Shown piece by piece: positions 51,958-61,177 of a DNA stretch of 64,000 nt (position 1 is the stretch's first letter; each line of letters opens with the position of its first letter). Origin of the DNA: Paraburkholderia sp. BL23I1N1 (GTDB taxonomy: Bacteria > Pseudomonadota > Gammaproteobacteria > Burkholderiales > Burkholderiaceae); NCBI RefSeq assembly GCF_003610295.1, contig NZ_RAPV01000001.1:2790001-2854000 (forward strand). Reading direction: 5' to 3'. Position numbers and translations under genes: made by a program. Below the pieces are notes generated by a model. It had not been told where the DNA came from. It did not search any database and saw only the letters and a program-made list of their open reading frames with translations.

Positions 51958-52968
51958 TCAGCATTCGATGATGGCTTTCACTACGCCTGCGGACGGTTCG
52001 AGCAGTTTCGAAAATTCCGTAGGTACATCGGCAAGTTTCATCCGGTGTGTGTTGAGTGCCGCGTCGGGCACCTGACCGGCACTCATGGCCCTGAGCACGG
52101 TTTCGAAATCTTCCGCTGTCGCATTGCGGCTTCCGATCAAGGTGGCTTCGCGTTTGTGGAACTCCGGATCGGAGAAAGTGATCTGGTCTCTCACCACGGA
52201 AATCAGCACGTATTTCCCGCCGTGCGCAATAAACTCGAAGCCGCGCTCCATGGCAGCCGGATTGCCCGTCGCATCGAAGACCACGTCGAAGAATTCGCCG
52301 TCGGTGAGTTTCGTCAGCGCGTCGACGTCGGCATCACCGATTTGCACGGTAGCCGTCACTTCAATTTTCTCGGCGCAGAAGTTCAGACGATCGAGTCGTG
52401 TATCGAGTGCCGTCACCGTGGCCCCGCGCAGACGTGAAAAGATCATTGCGGCCATACCGATCGGACCTGCACCGACTACCAGCACGCGCTGTCCAGTCTG
52501 AACGTCTGCGCGACGAACCGCGTGCGCGCCAATGGCGAGAAACTCGATCATTGCCGCCTGATCGAGTGTGATTCCTTCAGCCTTGTGAACGAACTGACGC
52601 GGCAAACTTAGATACTCCGTCAATGCGCCGTCCCGATGCACGCCCAATACCTGAATATTCACGCAGCAGTTCGTTTTTCCGTTCCTGCAGGCAATGCACT
52701 GACCGCATGACAGATAGGGCATCACGTAGACCGGGTCGCCGACGGCGAGGCCGGAATCCGCATCGGCTTCTTCGACCGTCCCCGACAGTTCGTGTCCCAT
52801 CACGCGAGGGTAGGCGAGAAATGGCTGATTGCCGGTAAAGATGTGCAGGTCAGTGCCGCATACGCCGACGCGTCGCACTCGTAGCAACACTTCGCCGCGG
52901 TCGCGCAATGGCCTTGAGCGCGTCTCAGTGCGTAGTACGCCGGGAGTTTCACAAATAACGGTGAGCAT
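51958..52968 (-). CDS. Zn-dependent alcohol dehydrogenase, probable L-galactonate 5-dehydrogenase
   Basis: The 336-residue medium-chain dehydrogenase has the catalytic-zinc residues in VGVCGTDLH and MGHELSG, and the structural-zinc cluster CGQCIACRNGKTNCC. The Rossmann motif VLVVGAGPIGMAA completes it. It belongs to the threonine/sorbitol/galactitol dehydrogenase group that includes E. coli LgoD, which oxidises L-galactonate to D-tagaturonate. That activity would exactly bridge the lactonase and UxaB-like gene products here; this is inference from context. AAAGGAAACTTC precedes the ATG at 52968, excluding the longer open frame to 53301. Confidence 0.85.
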   Translation of the reverse strand: MLTVICETPGVLRTETRSRPLRDRGEVLLRVRRVGVCGTDLHIFTGNQPFLAYPRVMGHELSGTVEEADADSGLAVGDPVYVMPYLSCGQCIACRNGKTNCCVNIQVLGVHRDGALTEYLSLPRQFVHKAEGITLDQAAMIEFLAIGAHAVRRADVQTGQRVLVVGAGPIGMAAMIFSRLRGATVTALDTRLDRLNFCAEKIEVTATVQIGDADVDALTKLTDGEFFDVVFDATGNPAAMERGFEFIAHGGKYVLISVVRDQITFSDPEFHKREATLIGSRNATAEDFETVLRAMSAGQVPDAALNTHRMKLADVPTEFSKLLEPSAGVVKAIIEC

Positions 52969-53080
52969 GAAGTTTCCTTTTTCAGGTACAGAACCCGCGA
53001 AACCATGGTGCGGTTTCGATGCGAGTTCGATTAATTCGTCTCTTAATGGCGAGGTCAACGAGTGCGATAGCGGGACAACA

Positions 53081-53410
53081 CTATTCGAGGTAAAAGACCT
53101 CTTCCATCCGTGCCCAGTGTTCCGACGACGCACGACTCGGCAACGGTTTCTGGCACGGACTGCACAGGCTCCACCAGCGTTGTGTTGCCGGGTCGTTGGC
53201 AATCTCGGCCATATCGCTTTCATAGTCAGTTCCGACGTATTCCCAGTAACCGAACAACAGGTTCTCTGGCTCCCGCAGGAAAATCGAGTAGCGGGTGACA
53301 TTCGAACGTTTCAGGCGATCGAGCACTGCCGGCCACACCTGCGCATGCAGGCGTTTGTATTCGTCGATGTGCTGCGGATCGATACCGATGACCATTCCCA
53401 TGCGTTGCAT
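53081..53410 (-). CDS. L-rhamnose/L-fucose mutarotase-type protein
   Basis: The 109-residue protein has the RhaM/FucU-like features: YKRLHAQVWPAVLDRLKRSNVTRYSIFL (catalytic His), LLFGYWEYVG and the paired Trp in PATQRWWSLC. It would interconvert the anomers of an L-aldose to match the dehydrogenase that follows. GGGAGAATGTC precedes the ATG at 53410. The upstream open frame (to 53575) overlaps the lactonase gene and is not used. Confidence 0.85.
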   Translation of the reverse strand: MQRMGMVIGIDPQHIDEYKRLHAQVWPAVLDRLKRSNVTRYSIFLREPENLLFGYWEYVGTDYESDMAEIANDPATQRWWSLCSPCQKPLPSRASSEHWARMEEVFYLE

Positions 53411-53420
53411 GACATTCTCC

Positions 53421-54269
53421 CTATTCTTCGAGCCGGTAGAAGCGATAAGCGTTGCCACCGAATACAGCGTCTTTGTTCTCATCGCCCGCATACCGGTCAC
53501 AGTAATCTTCACAGGTGGCAAGCCAACCGGCGTAGTCGCCGAAATGTGTTGCGAGACGCTGGACCGGCCAGTCACTTCCCCACAGAAGACGATATGTGCC
53601 GAACAGTCGGAATAGCATTTCTACGTAGGGCTCGAAAGCGGCAATATCGGTATCCGGCGGCGCTTCCGTCCATAAGCCGGACAGCTTGCAATGTACGTTT
53701 GCGAGTTTGGCCAGATCCGCCATGTCGGTTCGCCACGGCTCCAGTTGGCCGATAGCGATCAGTGGCTTGGCCATATGATCTATAACAATCCGAAGTCCGG
53801 GGTAACGCCTCGCGAACGCGACCAAACCGGGGAGCTGACGCGGAACAACCAGAGCATCAAATGCAAGGTCATTTGCGAGCATCGCGGTAATCGCCGGTCG
53901 CAATGCCGGGTCGTCGATCCAGTTGTCGTCTGCAAGATCCTGCAGCATCGGCCGCAGCGCTTTCAGCTTCGGGTGGCGGGCTAAAGCATCGATCTGTTGC
54001 GGCGCGTCCGGTGCTTTCAGGTTGATCCATCCCACCACCCCGCGAATAAAAGAATGACGCTCCGCCAGTTCGAGCAGGAACCCGGTGTCCTGGCTGTCCG
54101 GTAAGGACTGAACCAGGACGGTTCCGTCGATGCCGCATCGTTCAAGCAGCGGTTCAAAATCGGCCGGCCCAAAGTCTCGATAGATCGCTCCGAGACTGGC
54201 AGGTGGCCAATGCCCTACACGCGCCGCGAGGTGCCAGAAATGGTGATGTGCGTCGATGCGCAGGCTCAC
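53421..54269 (-). CDS. Amidohydrolase-family sugar lactonase (COG3618)
   Basis: The 282-residue TIM-barrel hydrolase begins with the metal motif RIDAHHHFWHL and contains VIDHMAKP (metal/catalytic His) and GSDWPV (catalytic Asp). Members from Burkholderia hydrolyse L-fucono- and L-galactono-lactones. The GTG at 54269 overlaps the stop of the aldo/keto reductase gene (GTGA), so the lactone producer and lactonase are translationally coupled. An ATG at 54332 would add an unrelated leader. Confidence 0.88.
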   Translation of the reverse strand: MSLRIDAHHHFWHLAARVGHWPPASLGAIYRDFGPADFEPLLERCGIDGTVLVQSLPDSQDTGFLLELAERHSFIRGVVGWINLKAPDAPQQIDALARHPKLKALRPMLQDLADDNWIDDPALRPAITAMLANDLAFDALVVPRQLPGLVAFARRYPGLRIVIDHMAKPLIAIGQLEPWRTDMADLAKLANVHCKLSGLWTEAPPDTDIAAFEPYVEMLFRLFGTYRLLWGSDWPVQRLATHFGDYAGWLATCEDYCDRYAGDENKDAVFGGNAYRFYRLEE

Positions 54270-55282
54270 TGGACACCCTCGGGCACAGGTGCGGTGTCCG
54301 CAATCAGACCATTCGACTTCAGCTCCTGCCACAATCCGGCTGGCAGCACCTGCTCAAACCACGTGACGTTCTGCCGGAGTTGTTCGACACTGCGCGCGCC
54401 CACCACGCGCGACACAACCGCGGGATGCGCAAGCGGAAACTGCAGTGCCGCAGCGGGTAACGGGACCTCGAATTCGCGGCAAACCTCAGCCAGCCGGTGG
54501 ACGCGCGACACGACAGCGGCGGGGGCGTCCCCGTAATTGAACTTGCCATTACCTGCCAGCACGCCGGAATTGAACACACCGCCGGCCACGATCGAATTCC
54601 CATGCCGTACGCAATCGTCGAGAAACGGCGACAGACAATCCTGCTCGAGGAGCGTATAACGGCCCGCGAGTAACGCCACATCGAGCTGTATCTCCTGCAT
54701 GGCTTCATGCACAATCTGCCATTCATTCACGCCAAGACCGATGACTTTGACCTGCCCTGCACTTCGCAGCGTGTCGAGTGCGCGAAAGCCCCCTCCCTCG
54801 GTCAGCTGTCTCCAGAATTCGACGTTTGCGTCCCCATGTGTCATTCGACCGACGTCATGCACATACAGTAGATCGATCTGCGGAAAGCCGAGACGCTGCT
54901 GGCTGTCTTCGAAAGACCTCGTGACGCCATCGAAGGTGTAGTCGTAATGCGGCCGGAAAGGAAGCGGCTCGGCCCAGCCGTCATCGCCGCATTGAACAGT
55001 CGGGTCCGGCCGAAGAAGCCTGCCGACTTTCGTACTCAGCACGAATTCGTTGCGCGGCCGCGCTGACAGCGCGTCGCCCACGCGGCGCTCCGACAGCGTG
55101 TACCCGTAGTACGGCGCAGTGTCGAAATAGCGCAGACCGAGCGACCATGCTTCGTCCATCAGCGCGCGCGCCTGTTCCGGCGGCATCGTGCGATACAGGC
55201 CGCCAAGTTGCGAACAGCCCATACCGAGTGCGCTCAGTTGCACTGCCCCACGCGACAGATCACGCAGATCAGCTGCTTTCAT
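54266..55282 (-). CDS. Aldo/keto reductase, probable L-galactose/L-fucose 1-dehydrogenase
   Basis: The 338-residue protein is an AKR of the D-threo-aldose/L-galactose dehydrogenase subgroup: GMGCSQLGGLY at the start, RYFDTAPYYGYTLSERRVG (catalytic Asp and Tyr), LSTKVGRLLRP (Lys) and DLLYVHDVGRM (His). Such enzymes oxidise L-fucose, L-galactose or D-arabinose at C1 to the lactone. The ATG at 55282 has GGAGGCGG upstream; a TTG six codons earlier is open but overlaps that ribosome site. It is the first enzyme gene after the transporter. Confidence 0.88.
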   Translation of the reverse strand: MKAADLRDLSRGAVQLSALGMGCSQLGGLYRTMPPEQARALMDEAWSLGLRYFDTAPYYGYTLSERRVGDALSARPRNEFVLSTKVGRLLRPDPTVQCGDDGWAEPLPFRPHYDYTFDGVTRSFEDSQQRLGFPQIDLLYVHDVGRMTHGDANVEFWRQLTEGGGFRALDTLRSAGQVKVIGLGVNEWQIVHEAMQEIQLDVALLAGRYTLLEQDCLSPFLDDCVRHGNSIVAGGVFNSGVLAGNGKFNYGDAPAAVVSRVHRLAEVCREFEVPLPAAALQFPLAHPAVVSRVVGARSVEQLRQNVTWFEQVLPAGLWQELKSNGLIADTAPVPEGVQ

Positions 55283-55396
55283 CAGAAATTCCGCCTCCAA
55301 GGATTCGTTTCTGGATGTTCAACGCCTTACCGCGCGTCCTGAACGGCGCAGTCCTCAAGGGCGGACAACGCCGTCGGGCGTCGTCCGCGCCGCGCT

Positions 55397-56341
55397 TCAA
55401 TACAACACGTTCTTCGCGGCCGGCTGATCGATGTTGCTCTTGTCGACCATCACGACACCGGTATCCAGTTGCTTCGTAACCGGCTTGTGTTCGATGACCT
55501 CCACCGCCGTTTTGACGCCTTTGTAGCCCATCTGATAGGAGCCCTGAACAGCGATTGCCTGGATGGTTCCGTCCTTGACGAAGCCCTGGAGGTCCTGGTT
55601 GCCGTCAAAGCCGATCGCGACGACCTTGCCGGCTTTCCCGGACTGCGCCAACGCGCGCCCCACCCCCACAGCAGTCGGTTCATTCGCACCGAAGATGCCC
55701 TTCAGATCCGGATTGGCCGACAGTACGTCGGTCGTCTGATTGAGCGCGGTCGCCATCTGCGACTGCGAGTAGAACGGTCCGACAATCTGCAGCTTCGAGT
55801 GCTGCGCGAGATACTTCCGGAACCCGCCCACGCGGCCAATCTCGGAACCCGCGCCGGCGACGTACGACATCACAGCGACTTTCCCTGTCTGTCCGACACG
55901 GTCAATCATCGCTTTGGCGCACAACTCGCCGGCCTTGGCATTATCGGTCGAGAGAAACGACTGGTAATACTGCTTGCCGGAATCGGACACGAGCGAGTCG
56001 ATCAGGACAACCGGAATCTTTGCCTCCCAGGCCTTCTTCATTGCCGGGACCAGTGCATCGGGATCGGACGGCGCGAGCACGATCGCCGCGACATGCCGGT
56101 TCACCGCGTTCTCGACCATATTGACCTCGTCCGCCACGGCTGACTCGGTCGCCGGTCCCTGAAACGTCATCGTGTAGCCGTTCAGCCCTTTCATGCCCTC
56201 CGTTGCACCCTTTTGCACGTTCTGCCAGTAATTCGAGTTGGCCGTCTTGACGATTACGGCGATCTCTCCGCCCGCCGCATTCGCATGCGCCATCACAGCG
56301 GTCAAAACTGCGGCGGCCAATGCCAGATATGTCTTTCTCAT
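55397..56341 (-). CDS. Sugar ABC transporter substrate-binding protein (RbsB-like)
   Basis: The 314-residue periplasmic binding protein has a signal peptide (ending AHANA). The fold is that of ribose/galactose-type binding proteins: IAVIVKTANSNYWQNVQKGATEGMK, AIVLAPSDPDALVPAMKKAW and VVAIGFDGNQDLQGFVKDGTIQA. It delivers an aldose to the permease. With the enzyme set downstream the ligand is predicted to be L-galactose or a related 6-deoxy sugar. Confidence 0.92.
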   Translation of the reverse strand: MRKTYLALAAAVLTAVMAHANAAGGEIAVIVKTANSNYWQNVQKGATEGMKGLNGYTMTFQGPATESAVADEVNMVENAVNRHVAAIVLAPSDPDALVPAMKKAWEAKIPVVLIDSLVSDSGKQYYQSFLSTDNAKAGELCAKAMIDRVGQTGKVAVMSYVAGAGSEIGRVGGFRKYLAQHSKLQIVGPFYSQSQMATALNQTTDVLSANPDLKGIFGANEPTAVGVGRALAQSGKAGKVVAIGFDGNQDLQGFVKDGTIQAIAVQGSYQMGYKGVKTAVEVIEHKPVTKQLDTGVVMVDKSNIDQPAAKNVLY

Positions 56342-56409
56342 GTCTCACTCCTTGGGTTGGTGATTGCACTGCTTTGTTGGACTTCTCGAATAGCATCATT
56401 CGATGTGCT

Positions 56410-57438
56410 TTATCGACGGTTTCTGATCTGGTCGATCCAGACCGTTCCGAGAATGACCAGTCCGATAATGATTTGCTGGACGAAACTCGATACGCCGTTC
56501 ATGTTCAGGCCATTGCGCAGCACGCCGATGACGAACGCACCAATGGCCGTACCCGAAATCGTGCCGACACCGCCCATCAGGGACGTCCCGCCAATCACGG
56601 CGCTGGCGATCGCATCGAGCTCGTACATGACGCCTTCGTTTGGTTGCGCTGTGACGAGGCGCGACATCAGCACGCAACCCGTCAGACCGGCGAGCACGCC
56701 GGACAGCACATAGGTAAATAAGGTGACGCGTCGGACATTGACGCCGGAGAGCCGCGCAGCTTCGGCATTCGATCCGACTGCGTAGATGTGGCGGCCAAGC
56801 GAGGTACGCGTCAGCATGATCGACACGGCCACCGCCAGCACGACCATGATGATCACGGGATATGGTATCCCCGGAAATACCGTATCGGGGAACCCGTCTG
56901 CCCCGATATGCGAGATGCGGAACAACGCGCCATTTCCGAGTTCGCCGAAAGCGTCACCAAGTCCCGAAACCGGGCGCGCGCCAGTGATCTGAAGCGCGAG
57001 ACCACGCGCGACCAGCATCATGCCGAGCGTGGCGATAAAAGGCGGCAGACCCATACGCGTGACGCACAGGCCATTAACGAGTCCGCACAGGCCGCCCACC
57101 ACGACGCCGCCGAGCATGCCGAGAGGAATCGGCACGCCAGCCTTGACCAGCAACGCGGCGACCACACCGGACAGCGCGAGTACGGAACCCACGGACAGGT
57201 CGATTCCGCCCGTAATGATCACGCAGGTTGCCGCCACGCCGAGATAGGCAATCGACGTCACCTGCAAGGCGACCGTCATGCCATTGTCGACCGAGAAGAA
57301 AGCGGAGCTGGTCAATGAAAAGACAACCACCAGCATGATCAGACTGCCGAGCGCGGCAAATTTCTGGATCAGGTCACGACGGCGGAGTTTCGCGCTGGTG
57401 TCGACACTAGCGGTCTGTTCGGATGTTATTTCAAGCAT
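56410..57438 (-). CDS. Sugar ABC transporter permease (RbsC-like)
   Basis: The 342-residue protein has about ten predicted helices and the RbsC signatures AATCVIITGGIDLSVGSVLALSGVVAALLV (split across two helices) and AIASAVIGGTSLMGGVGTISGTAIGA. It overlaps the ATPase gene by 8 nt. It forms the membrane channel, presumably as a homodimer. Confidence 0.92.
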   Translation of the reverse strand: MLEITSEQTASVDTSAKLRRRDLIQKFAALGSLIMLVVVFSLTSSAFFSVDNGMTVALQVTSIAYLGVAATCVIITGGIDLSVGSVLALSGVVAALLVKAGVPIPLGMLGGVVVGGLCGLVNGLCVTRMGLPPFIATLGMMLVARGLALQITGARPVSGLGDAFGELGNGALFRISHIGADGFPDTVFPGIPYPVIIMVVLAVAVSIMLTRTSLGRHIYAVGSNAEAARLSGVNVRRVTLFTYVLSGVLAGLTGCVLMSRLVTAQPNEGVMYELDAIASAVIGGTSLMGGVGTISGTAIGAFVIGVLRNGLNMNGVSSFVQQIIIGLVILGTVWIDQIRNRR

Positions 57439-58987
57439 GGTTTCGTCCCGATGCGAAGTGCATGATTTCTTCCTGATTGGTGTGGCGCGTCTCCAGGATC
57501 GTGGCGATCCGGCCTTCGTGGAATACCGCGACGCGATCGGACATGCCGAGAATTTCAGGCAATTCCGAACTGATCAGCACGACGCCAATGCCCTGCGCGG
57601 CGAGCTGATCCATCAGCGTGTAGATCGCGTATTTCGCGCCGACATCGATCCCACGCGTGGGCTCGTCGAAGAACAGAATCTTCGATTTGCGAAACAGCCA
57701 TTTGCCGATGACAACCTTCTGCTGATTGCCGCCAGACAGGTTGCGCGTGAGTTGATGGACCGTCGGCGTGCGGATGCCGAGCGTTTCGACGTAACGCCGT
57801 GCGATGCCCGCTTCTTCGGCGAAGCGGATGAAGCCGGCGCGACCCGACACCGCCGCGATATTTGCCAGCGTGATGTTGGTCGCGACCGGCATCTTCAGCG
57901 CGAGGCCGTCGCTCTTGCGGTCTTCCGACAGATACGCGATACCGTGGCGGATCGCATCGATAGGCGAGCGGATCGAGACGCGCTCGCTCCCGATATGAAT
58001 CTCGCCGCCGTCCGGCTGGTCAGCGCCGAAAATCGCCCGTGCCACTTCGGACCGGCCTGCGCCCATCAAACCGGCGAAGCCGAGAATCTCGCCTCGCCTC
58101 AGTTCAAACGAAACCGGCCCAAATGCCGGTGCGCGCGACAGATTGTCGACACGCAACAGCACCTCCTGCGTCGGGACCGAGCGGCGCGGCGGGTACGCAT
58201 CATTCAGCGCCCGGCCGACCATCCGCGCGACGATCTCATCCATGCTGGTCGCCGCGAAATCGTTCGTTGAAATGTGGTGTCCGTCGCGCAGCACCGTCAC
58301 GCGGTCGACGATCTGCTTCATTTCATCGAGACGATGAGAGATGTAGACAATGCCGACCCCACTCTCGCGCAACTCCTTGATGATCCGGAACAGGTGCATG
58401 GTTTCGGATTCCGTGAGCGACGAAGTGGGCTCGTCCATGATCAGCGCCTGGGCGTCGAGCGAGAGAGCCTTGGCGATTTCGACCATCTGTTGCTGGGCGA
58501 TCGACAGCGTCCCCACCAGCCTGGTGGGTGGCAACGACAATCCAATGCGGGCGAGCGCGCGCTGGGCGTTCCCATTCAGTCGTGCGCGATCGATGAACGG
58601 TCCGCGTTTGGGCTCGCGTGCCAGGTAAATGTTTTCCGCAATCGACAGGTGCGGCACCAGATTCAGTTCCTGGTGAATGATCGCAATGCCTGCTTCCTGT
58701 GCCTCGAGTGAGGACGCGAACCGCCTTTCCATGCCGCGAAAAACGATCGTGCCGGCATCCGGCTGGTATTGGCCGCTGACGATTTTCATCAAGGTCGACT
58801 TGCCCGCGCCGTTTTCGCCACAAATCGCGTGCACTTCGCCGCGGCGCAATTCGAAGTGCACGTCCTCCAGTGCAACGACACCGGGGAACCGCTTGCCCAG
58901 CCCGCTGAGTTTCAATAGCTCCGGAGGTTCCTTCGAAGCGAAGCCGTCCACCGCGCGCGGGGCCAGTTCAGCGCTCAAATCTGTCAC
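57431..58987 (-). CDS. Sugar ABC transporter ATP-binding protein (RbsA-like, two NBDs)
   Basis: The 518-residue protein has two nucleotide-binding domains. The first has Walker A GENGAGKST (about 57-65), signature LSIAQQQMVEIAKAL and Walker B ALIMDEPTSSL. The second has the usual degenerate GLMGAGRSE and the signature LSGGNQQKVVIGKWL. It is the first gene of the operon, directly behind the promoter-operator at 59021-59077. Confidence 0.94.
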   Translation of the reverse strand: MTDLSAELAPRAVDGFASKEPPELLKLSGLGKRFPGVVALEDVHFELRRGEVHAICGENGAGKSTLMKIVSGQYQPDAGTIVFRGMERRFASSLEAQEAGIAIIHQELNLVPHLSIAENIYLAREPKRGPFIDRARLNGNAQRALARIGLSLPPTRLVGTLSIAQQQMVEIAKALSLDAQALIMDEPTSSLTESETMHLFRIIKELRESGVGIVYISHRLDEMKQIVDRVTVLRDGHHISTNDFAATSMDEIVARMVGRALNDAYPPRRSVPTQEVLLRVDNLSRAPAFGPVSFELRRGEILGFAGLMGAGRSEVARAIFGADQPDGGEIHIGSERVSIRSPIDAIRHGIAYLSEDRKSDGLALKMPVATNITLANIAAVSGRAGFIRFAEEAGIARRYVETLGIRTPTVHQLTRNLSGGNQQKVVIGKWLFRKSKILFFDEPTRGIDVGAKYAIYTLMDQLAAQGIGVVLISSELPEILGMSDRVAVFHEGRIATILETRHTNQEEIMHFASGRNHA

Positions 58988-59020
58988 GCGTGTCTCCTTC
59001 TTTGATATACGGCGCCAGTG

Positions 59021-59077
59021 TTGGTCAGGCCAATCTGAGACAGATTAGAAAATAAAAATCACGTTTGGTCAAGCCAA
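59021..59077 (-). promoter_or_regulatory. Promoter with two GntR/FadR operator boxes
   Basis: On the minus strand, TTGACC (59072-59067), a 17-nt spacer and TCTAAT (59049-59044) form a promoter for the transporter operon. Boxes TTGGTCAAGCCAA (59065-59077) and TTGGTCAGGCCAA (59021-59033), near-palindromic TTGGT-N4-CCAA, overlap the -35 and lie just downstream of the start point, 44 bp (about four turns) apart. A third partial box, TTGGCCTTACC, is at 59095-59105 towards the regulator gene. Confidence 0.75.
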
Positions 59078-59220
59078 TTTGCGTTGCACCTAGATTGGCC
59101 TTACCGGGTATAAACCCGCATCTTTCCTACTGAATGCGCGGAAAACCTTGCCGGGCCTGCGTGGTAGACTTGATTGCCGGTCGACGGACGACCGGGCCAC
59201 TTTTTACTTCTGGCAGCAAG

Positions 59221-59961
59221 ATGAAACAGACCGAGCCAAAGCGGCTTTACCAGTTGGTCGCCGACCAGATTCGCGGCCTCATCCACGGAGGGGATTTCCC
59301 TCCGGGCTCGAGACTGCCAGCTGAGCGCGACTTGTCGCAGCAACTGGGTGTTTCGCGCCCGTCGCTGCGCGAGGCGTTGATCGCCCTCGAAATCGGCGGC
59401 AGCGTCGAGACCCGCATGGGTTCGGGCGTCTATGTGCGCGACACTGCAAACGAAAGCGAAGGATCGCTGGCGGTACTAGGCGAAAGCCCGACGGAAATCA
59501 TGCAGGCGCGGGCCGTGATCGAAGGCAGCCTCGTCGTGCTCGCGAGCACGCGGCTCACAGCCGCATCTCTGGACCGGTTGCGGCGCAGCGTGGATGCGAT
59601 GCATCGCCTCGCCTCCGCCGGCAAATCTCCTCTGGAACCAGACCGGCAATTCCACCTCATCATCGCGGAAACGGCTGGCAACACGGTGTTGAGCCGGTAC
59701 GTGGCCGATCTGTTTGACGCGAGGCGGGATCCGATCGGGGCAAGGATTAGCGAACTCGCCGAAAATACGGCCACATGGATGGCTGCCGTTGAAGAGCACG
59801 ATAAAGTCCTGCATGCACTGCAAGCGGGAGACCCGCTTGCCGCGGAAGCAGCGATGCGATCGCATCTGAAAGCTTCTGAAGAGCGTTGGGTCGGAAGTGA
59901 CATCAAGAAAATCGCGCCCAACGATACGGACGGTAAAGCTGGCCGCGTACGACTGGGTTGA
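59221..59961 (+). CDS. FadR-subfamily GntR regulator of the sugar operon
   Basis: The 246-residue protein has an N-terminal winged HTH (RLYQLVADQIRGLIHGGDFPPGSRLPAERDLSQQLGVSRPSLREALIALE) and a helical FCD effector domain (about 90-215). The metal-site His is in DRQFHLIIAE, with further His at EEHDKVLHAL and SHLKAS. It is related to UxuR/ExuR-type repressors of hexuronate pathways, which respond to sugar acids. Divergent placement and the operator boxes make it the probable repressor. ATG at 59221; the upstream frame is not credible. Confidence 0.9.
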   Translation: MKQTEPKRLYQLVADQIRGLIHGGDFPPGSRLPAERDLSQQLGVSRPSLREALIALEIGGSVETRMGSGVYVRDTANESEGSLAVLGESPTEIMQARAVIEGSLVVLASTRLTAASLDRLRRSVDAMHRLASAGKSPLEPDRQFHLIIAETAGNTVLSRYVADLFDARRDPIGARISELAENTATWMAAVEEHDKVLHALQAGDPLAAEAAMRSHLKASEERWVGSDIKKIAPNDTDGKAGRVRLG

Positions 59962-60247
59962 GCTTCCCCCGAAATTTCACCTCCCTGGAGGTCGCGTAAA
60001 AAGTCGCCCCGAAGGGCGGGAGTCGTCCATCACATCGGAGCCCGGCGACATATCAGTCATTGTCGTGAGATGGATGGCCAAGTGTCGAACCCGCTACGCT
60101 GTGCCTGACCATCGCTTATCGTATCGGGTCGGCCCCTCGATCCCGCGTTCGGCAGCCCCTCGCGGGCTATCACCGAGTGTTGTCCTCGATGGGCGCTTTC
60201 ACCCGCATCATGCAAAATAGCCGCATCGAAAATGCGGAGAATGGCCG

Positions 60248-61177
60248 GTGAGTGTCAATTTCGACCTGAACGATTTGCAGGCGTTTCGAGCCGTCGTGGA
60301 GTTGGGTAGCTTCCGCAAAGCAGCGGAGGCGGTCAATATTTCGCAACCAGCGCTGAGCCGGCGCATCGAGAAGCTCGAAGCGGCGCTCGGCGTGCGGCTC
60401 TTCGAGCGGACCACCCGCAGCGTGACGCTCACCACCATAGGTCGCGTGTTCGCCCCAAGCGCGGAACAACTTCTCGACGATCTCGATGTCGCATTGCTCG
60501 GCATCCGCGACGTCTCCAGCAGCCGCCTCGGTCATGTGACCATCGCATGCGTGCCGTCGGTCGCCTACTATTTCCTGCCGAGCGTCGTTGCCGCCTATCA
60601 CAGCCGCTATCCGCGGATCCGGGTCAAGCTGCTGGACTCGAGCGCCAACGACGTGCTCGGCTCGGTCATCAGCGGTGAAGCCGATTTCGGCGTCAGCTTC
60701 ATGGGCAGCCAGGAAACCGAGGTCGAGTTCAAAGTCCTGCTGCAGGAACGGTTCGTCGCCGCGTGCCGTCGCGATCATCTCCTTGCTCGAAAAAAGCAGG
60801 TGACCTGGAACGAGCTTTATGAACACGAATATGTATCCGTGGACAAGACTTCCGGCAACCGCCTGCTGCTCGATCAGGCGTTGACCAACGTGGCGCCGGC
60901 AGTGCCGAGCGTCTGCGAGACTCGCCATGTCACCACCTTGCTCGGCCTGATCGAAGCGGGACTCGGCGTGGCAGCGGTGCCTTCAATGGCAATGCCCATG
61001 CGCGACCATCCGATTTTGACCAGCGTGCCGCTCGTCGATCCGGTCGTGACGAGGCGAGTCGGTATTGTCAGACGCCGGGGGCGTCCGCTCACGCCGGCCG
61101 CGCAGCAGTTCTATCAAACGATTCTCGACACGAAGCGCAGCGGCATGGCCCGCGCGGCGAAGAAGACCTCGAAATGA
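60248..61177 (+). CDS. LysR-family regulator next to dctA
   Basis: The 309-residue protein has an HTH (SFRKAAEAVNISQPALSRRIEKLEAALGVRLFERTTRSV) and a substrate-binding domain of the CynR/NAC-like type. The start is GTG at 60248. Its stop overlaps the ATG of the downstream symporter (ATGA), so unlike most LysR genes it is in one operon with its likely target. Confidence 0.9.
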   Translation: MSVNFDLNDLQAFRAVVELGSFRKAAEAVNISQPALSRRIEKLEAALGVRLFERTTRSVTLTTIGRVFAPSAEQLLDDLDVALLGIRDVSSSRLGHVTIACVPSVAYYFLPSVVAAYHSRYPRIRVKLLDSSANDVLGSVISGEADFGVSFMGSQETEVEFKVLLQERFVAACRRDHLLARKKQVTWNELYEHEYVSVDKTSGNRLLLDQALTNVAPAVPSVCETRHVTTLLGLIEAGLGVAAVPSMAMPMRDHPILTSVPLVDPVVTRRVGIVRRRGRPLTPAAQQFYQTILDTKRSGMARAAKKTSK

